Shown piece by piece: positions 14,109 through 16,184 of a DNA stretch of 16,184 nt. The DNA is from Spirochaetaceae bacterium. Lineage in GTDB: Bacteria > Spirochaetota > Spirochaetia > Treponematales > Breznakiellaceae. How positions within the stretch are numbered: the stretch's first letter is position 1; every line of letters begins with the position of its first letter. A program made the position numbers and the translations under genes. The notes below the pieces were generated by a model that did not search any database, was not told the DNA's origin, and saw only the letters and a list, made by a program, of their open reading frames with translations. The stretch covers positions 1 to 16,184 of the forward strand of contig JAIRSB010000205.1 in the NCBI GenBank assembly GCA_031255655.1. Reading direction: 5' to 3'.

Positions 14109-14218
14109 AGAGTTGTTTAGAAACTTCAGTTTCTGAACAATAACCGTTAAAAAACAGCAAAATGCTTTGCATTTTGCAAGACTTGGGAGACAACCAACCG
14201 GGTTGTCGAACAAGTCAA
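14109..14218 (+). repeat. Dispersed two-hairpin repeat, copy 3, with a 24-bp palindromic insertion
   Basis: It matches copies 1 and 2 at both ends but is 110 bp long. Hairpin 1 (about 14113-14140) has TTGTTTAGAAAC and GTTTCTGAACAA arms around TTCA. Hairpin 2 has outer arms GACTTG/CAAGTC and a perfect 7-bp inner stem GACAACC/GGTTGTC. Between the hairpins lies an extra palindrome, GCAAAATGC-TTT-GCATTTTGC (14157-14177). It lies 45 nt past the pyrC stop and upstream of tonB, antisense to both, so unlike copies 1 and 2 it is not in a leader. Confidence 0.85.
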
Positions 14219-14262
14219 ATATTCGTGAACAAAATAACCCCGCGCTTCGGCAAAACACTCTG

Positions 14263-15531
14263 TCAGCAAACGCCGGAATGATATGTGATTTTCCCGCCGC
14301 GCGTGGTCAGCAGAACGCGGCCTAATAGCTTTGCGCCGTCAAACAAAGTATTTTTCCCGCGAGAGGCAAACGCGCCGCTGTCGACATGGACTTCCGCTTC
14401 CGCGTCCAATATAACAATATCCGCGTGAGCGCCTTTAGCCACGAACCCCCGCCCCTCCAAACCAAGTATACGGGCGGGAGCCGCGCTTAACAGCGAAAAA
14501 AGTTTTTGCGCCGTGAAATGATTTTCTTTTACAAGCACAGTGTTGCATACGGCAAACGCCGTTTCAAGACCACTAAAACCCGGCGCGCCGCCCCGCTTAT
14601 CCGCTTCGGAATGTGGGGCGTGGTCGGTGGCGATAACATCAATCACGCCAGACCTCAGAGCCTCAATGACGGCGCGGCGGTCCCCCTCGCCGCGCAGCGG
14701 CGGGGCGACCTTACCGAAAGTCTCCGCGTCCGCGGCGGCCGCACTGCCTCCAGTAAGCGCGATGTGGTGCGGGGCAGCCTCCGCGGTCAGGGACGGGCAG
14801 GCAGCCTTGCTGCTACGCAGCAAGGCTGTCGCGCCGCTTGTGGAAACGTGGGCAATGTGAAACCGCACCCCCGCCTCCATGCCAAGCCTGACAACCCGTT
14901 CGACAGCGGCCTCTTCCCCGCCAATATCGCAATGACACGAAACAACAGCCCCCCGCTCCGCCGCCGCGCGCAGCGCGGCGGAGAACAGGGCATCATCCGC
15001 GACATCCCGCCCATCCTCGGAAAGAAGCGGCGGCCTGTAGTCCGCTTCGGACTTCGCGGACAAGTACGAAGAAAGCCGCTTTCCGGCCATCCCCTCACTA
15101 AGCGAAACCGCCGGATATAAATTGATTAGCCCCAGCGCGTCCGCACGGCGTTTTATGGCGGCGGCAGTCTCCGCGCTGTCAACCGGTGGATTTGTGTTTG
15201 CCATACAGACAACACTCGTGTAGCCGCCCCGCGCCGCCGCAAGACAAGCGGACTCCAGCGTCTCTTTGCGGCAAAAATCAAAGTTACCGCCTGCCTCTCC
15301 GCCACCTTCCGGCGGCGCGCCTTCCCGGAAATGCGCGTGCATATCAACAAAACCGCTGGTGAGCGTAAGCCGCCCATCCCCGTCAAACACGATAGCGCCG
15401 CCCGCCGCCCGCTGCCGCGCCGCCGCCTCCGGCAGAACATCGGCAATACGCCCGCCTTCAACAAACACAGAGCCTATAATATCGGTAAAAGCGTCAATAA
15501 TATGAAAATTGCGGAAAACGACACTCGCCAT
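14263..15531 (-). CDS. pyrC: Dihydroorotase
   Basis: It closes carbamoyl-aspartate to dihydroorotate in pyrimidine synthesis. The type I amidohydrolase motifs are present: DMHAHFRE (residues 63-70) with metal ligands H65 and H67, CMANTNPP (109-116), LSEDGRD (170-176), a metal-ligand His in SCHC (198-201) and in AHVST (227-231), APHH (253-256) and TDHAPH (302-307) with catalytic D303. A short insertion (about 71-88, Gly/Glu-rich) separates HFRE from the following helix compared with the usual REPG. ATG 15529-15531 begins at the base after the pyrI stop (TGA-ATG), so translation is coupled. A perfect 12-bp hairpin lies within codons at 14802-14828. It is the last gene of the pyrB-pyrI-pyrC set in this window. 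Confidence 0.95.
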   Translation of the reverse strand: MASVVFRNFHIIDAFTDIIGSVFVEGGRIADVLPEAAARQRAAGGAIVFDGDGRLTLTSGFVDMHAHFREGAPPEGGGEAGGNFDFCRKETLESACLAAARGGYTSVVCMANTNPPVDSAETAAAIKRRADALGLINLYPAVSLSEGMAGKRLSSYLSAKSEADYRPPLLSEDGRDVADDALFSAALRAAAERGAVVSCHCDIGGEEAAVERVVRLGMEAGVRFHIAHVSTSGATALLRSSKAACPSLTAEAAPHHIALTGGSAAAADAETFGKVAPPLRGEGDRRAVIEALRSGVIDVIATDHAPHSEADKRGGAPGFSGLETAFAVCNTVLVKENHFTAQKLFSLLSAAPARILGLEGRGFVAKGAHADIVILDAEAEVHVDSGAFASRGKNTLFDGAKLLGRVLLTTRGGKITYHSGVC

Positions 15532-15966
15532 TCAGCGAAAATCCTCCGCGCCGCGAGCCTCGCCGCAGTATTCACAACGATAAGCCTCCGCCACCCTGTC
15601 CGAAAGACGGAATATATGCGGAATATACTTTTCCGTTGAGGTTATACAGCGCGGATTCTTGCAAAAAATTACATTTTCGACCTGTTCCGGCAGCTGCAAA
15701 GTAATCTTTTGAGTTATGATTTCATTTTCTATAATATTTACAGTAATATTCGGGTCAATCAGCCCCAAAATATCATAATTTATGTTTATCGTGTCATAAA
15801 TTTTGATAACATCCTTCCTGCCCATCTGCGGCGAAAGCGCGTTTACAACAAAAGCTATCGTGTGCGGCGACCTGCCAAGCGAAAGCCAGTCAAAAACACG
15901 CACCCCCTGACCCGCCTTAATATGGTCAATCACAATCCCGCTCTTTATTTTGTCGATAATCAACAC
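15532..15966 (-). CDS. pyrI: Aspartate carbamoyltransferase regulatory chain
   Basis: PyrI binds allosteric nucleotides and joins PyrB trimers into the regulated holoenzyme. The allosteric domain covers about 1-95 (VIDHIKAGQGVRVFDWL, then RKDVIKIYD). The zinc domain has C102, C107, C131 and C134 (CX4C...CX2C), all intact. The 144 aa are close to the usual 150. The start is GTG 15966, adjacent to the TAA of pyrB with no intervening base. Its presence predicts a nucleotide-regulated ATCase of the E. coli type. Confidence 0.95.
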   Translation of the reverse strand: MLIIDKIKSGIVIDHIKAGQGVRVFDWLSLGRSPHTIAFVVNALSPQMGRKDVIKIYDTININYDILGLIDPNITVNIIENEIITQKITLQLPEQVENVIFCKNPRCITSTEKYIPHIFRLSDRVAEAYRCEYCGEARGAEDFR

Positions 15967-16184
15967 TTACACGACCCCCATTATGGACGCAAGCAGCGCC
16001 ATCCGAATGAACATCCCGTATTCCGCCTGCTTAAAATAAGCCGCGCGCGGGTCTCCGTCAACCTCGACAGCAATTTCGTTTACACGTGGAAGCGGGTGCA
16101 GAACAATCAGATTATCGCGCGCCTTCTCCATAAGCCTAGCCGTCAGAATGTAGGAATCCTTAAGACGGATGTACTCCTCCTCAT
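15967..16184 (-). CDS. pyrB: Aspartate carbamoyltransferase catalytic chain, C-terminal part
   Basis: Only the last 72 codons before the stop lie in the window; the gene runs off the right edge. The frame reads EEEYIRLKDSYILTARLMEK near its left part. It then gives LHPLPRVNEIAVEVDGDPRA, the conserved aspartate- and carbamoyl-phosphate-binding HPLPR loop, and ends AEYGMFIRMALLASIMGVV. PyrB condenses carbamoyl phosphate and aspartate. It is followed directly by pyrI, its regulatory partner, then pyrC, giving consecutive steps of the pathway in one transcript. Confidence 0.95.
   Translation of the reverse strand, partial: EEEYIRLKDSYILTARLMEKARDNLIVLHPLPRVNEIAVEVDGDPRAAYFKQAEYGMFIRMALLASIMGVV

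Noticed and set aside
14964..14992. GC-rich inverted repeat CCGCCGCGC/GCGCGGCGG within pyrC.
   Set aside because: It follows from an Ala/Arg-rich codon run (ALRAAAERGA) in GC-rich DNA and needs no special explanation.
14506..15120. A 204-codon + strand frame across pyrC.
   Set aside because: It lies entirely inside the well-supported dihydroorotase gene on the other strand, has an Arg/Gly-rich composition and shows no motif.
1..16184. CRISPR arrays, insertion sequences, phage genes, toxin-antitoxin or defence systems.
   Set aside because: No regularly spaced repeats, transposase or integrase motifs, or paired small toxin genes were seen. The only repeats are the three dispersed elements and isolated palindromes.

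Overview
The window reads as a chromosomal segment of a Treponema-like spirochaete. The assignment is by inference. It rests on a plant/trypanosome-type phosphofructokinase, a lipoprotein with a loose lipobox, a CHASE2 sensor with a cyclase-like tail, a TM2 protein with a winged-helix tail, and rpmF-acpP-rnc order. No rRNA or species marker is present. Coding DNA has moderate GC with GC-rich third positions. Intergenic DNA is AT-rich and full of perfect inverted repeats.

Layout. (1) 1-2923, + strand: a repeat copy, an unrecognised 87-aa protein, tsaE and tsaB (tRNA t6A modification), and a PAS/HD-GYP protein predicted to degrade cyclic di-GMP. (2) 3035-5449, - strand: a large CHASE2 membrane protein whose cyclase-like domain has lost its catalytic residues. 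(3) 5450-5810: the promoter of that gene and a long nested stem-loop ahead of cimA. (4) 5811-7430, +: citramalate synthase, the entry to threonine-independent isoleucine synthesis. (5) 7446-8399, -: an unrecognised lipoprotein. (6) 8400-9582, +: repeat copy 2, then a DUF2156 protein. (7) 9665-10250, +: a hairpin leader, a TM2 gene split by an in-frame TAA, and a 14-C tract. (8) 10282-11655, -: phosphofructokinase. (9) 11784-13132, +: tRNA-His(GTG), then a likely rpmF-acpP-rnc operon. (10) 13215-13877, -: tonB. (11) 13878-14262: GC-rich hairpin and repeat copy 3. (12) 14263-16184, -: pyrB (3' part), pyrI and pyrC, transcribed in the order pyrB-pyrI-pyrC with no bases between genes.

Most genes are housekeeping: tRNA modification, glycolysis, fatty-acid carrier, RNA processing, pyrimidine and isoleucine synthesis. 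The HD-GYP protein and the CHASE2 pseudo-cyclase suggest nucleotide second-messenger signalling, although the latter is probably not an active enzyme. No insertion sequence, phage gene, CRISPR array or defence system was seen.

The least ordinary content is non-coding. An 86-bp two-hairpin element occurs three times in 14 kb, and one copy carries an extra 24-bp palindromic insertion. A nested stem-loop of about 97 nt lies before cimA. Perfect hairpins also lie inside two coding regions. The best candidate for something undescribed is the dispersed two-hairpin repeat.
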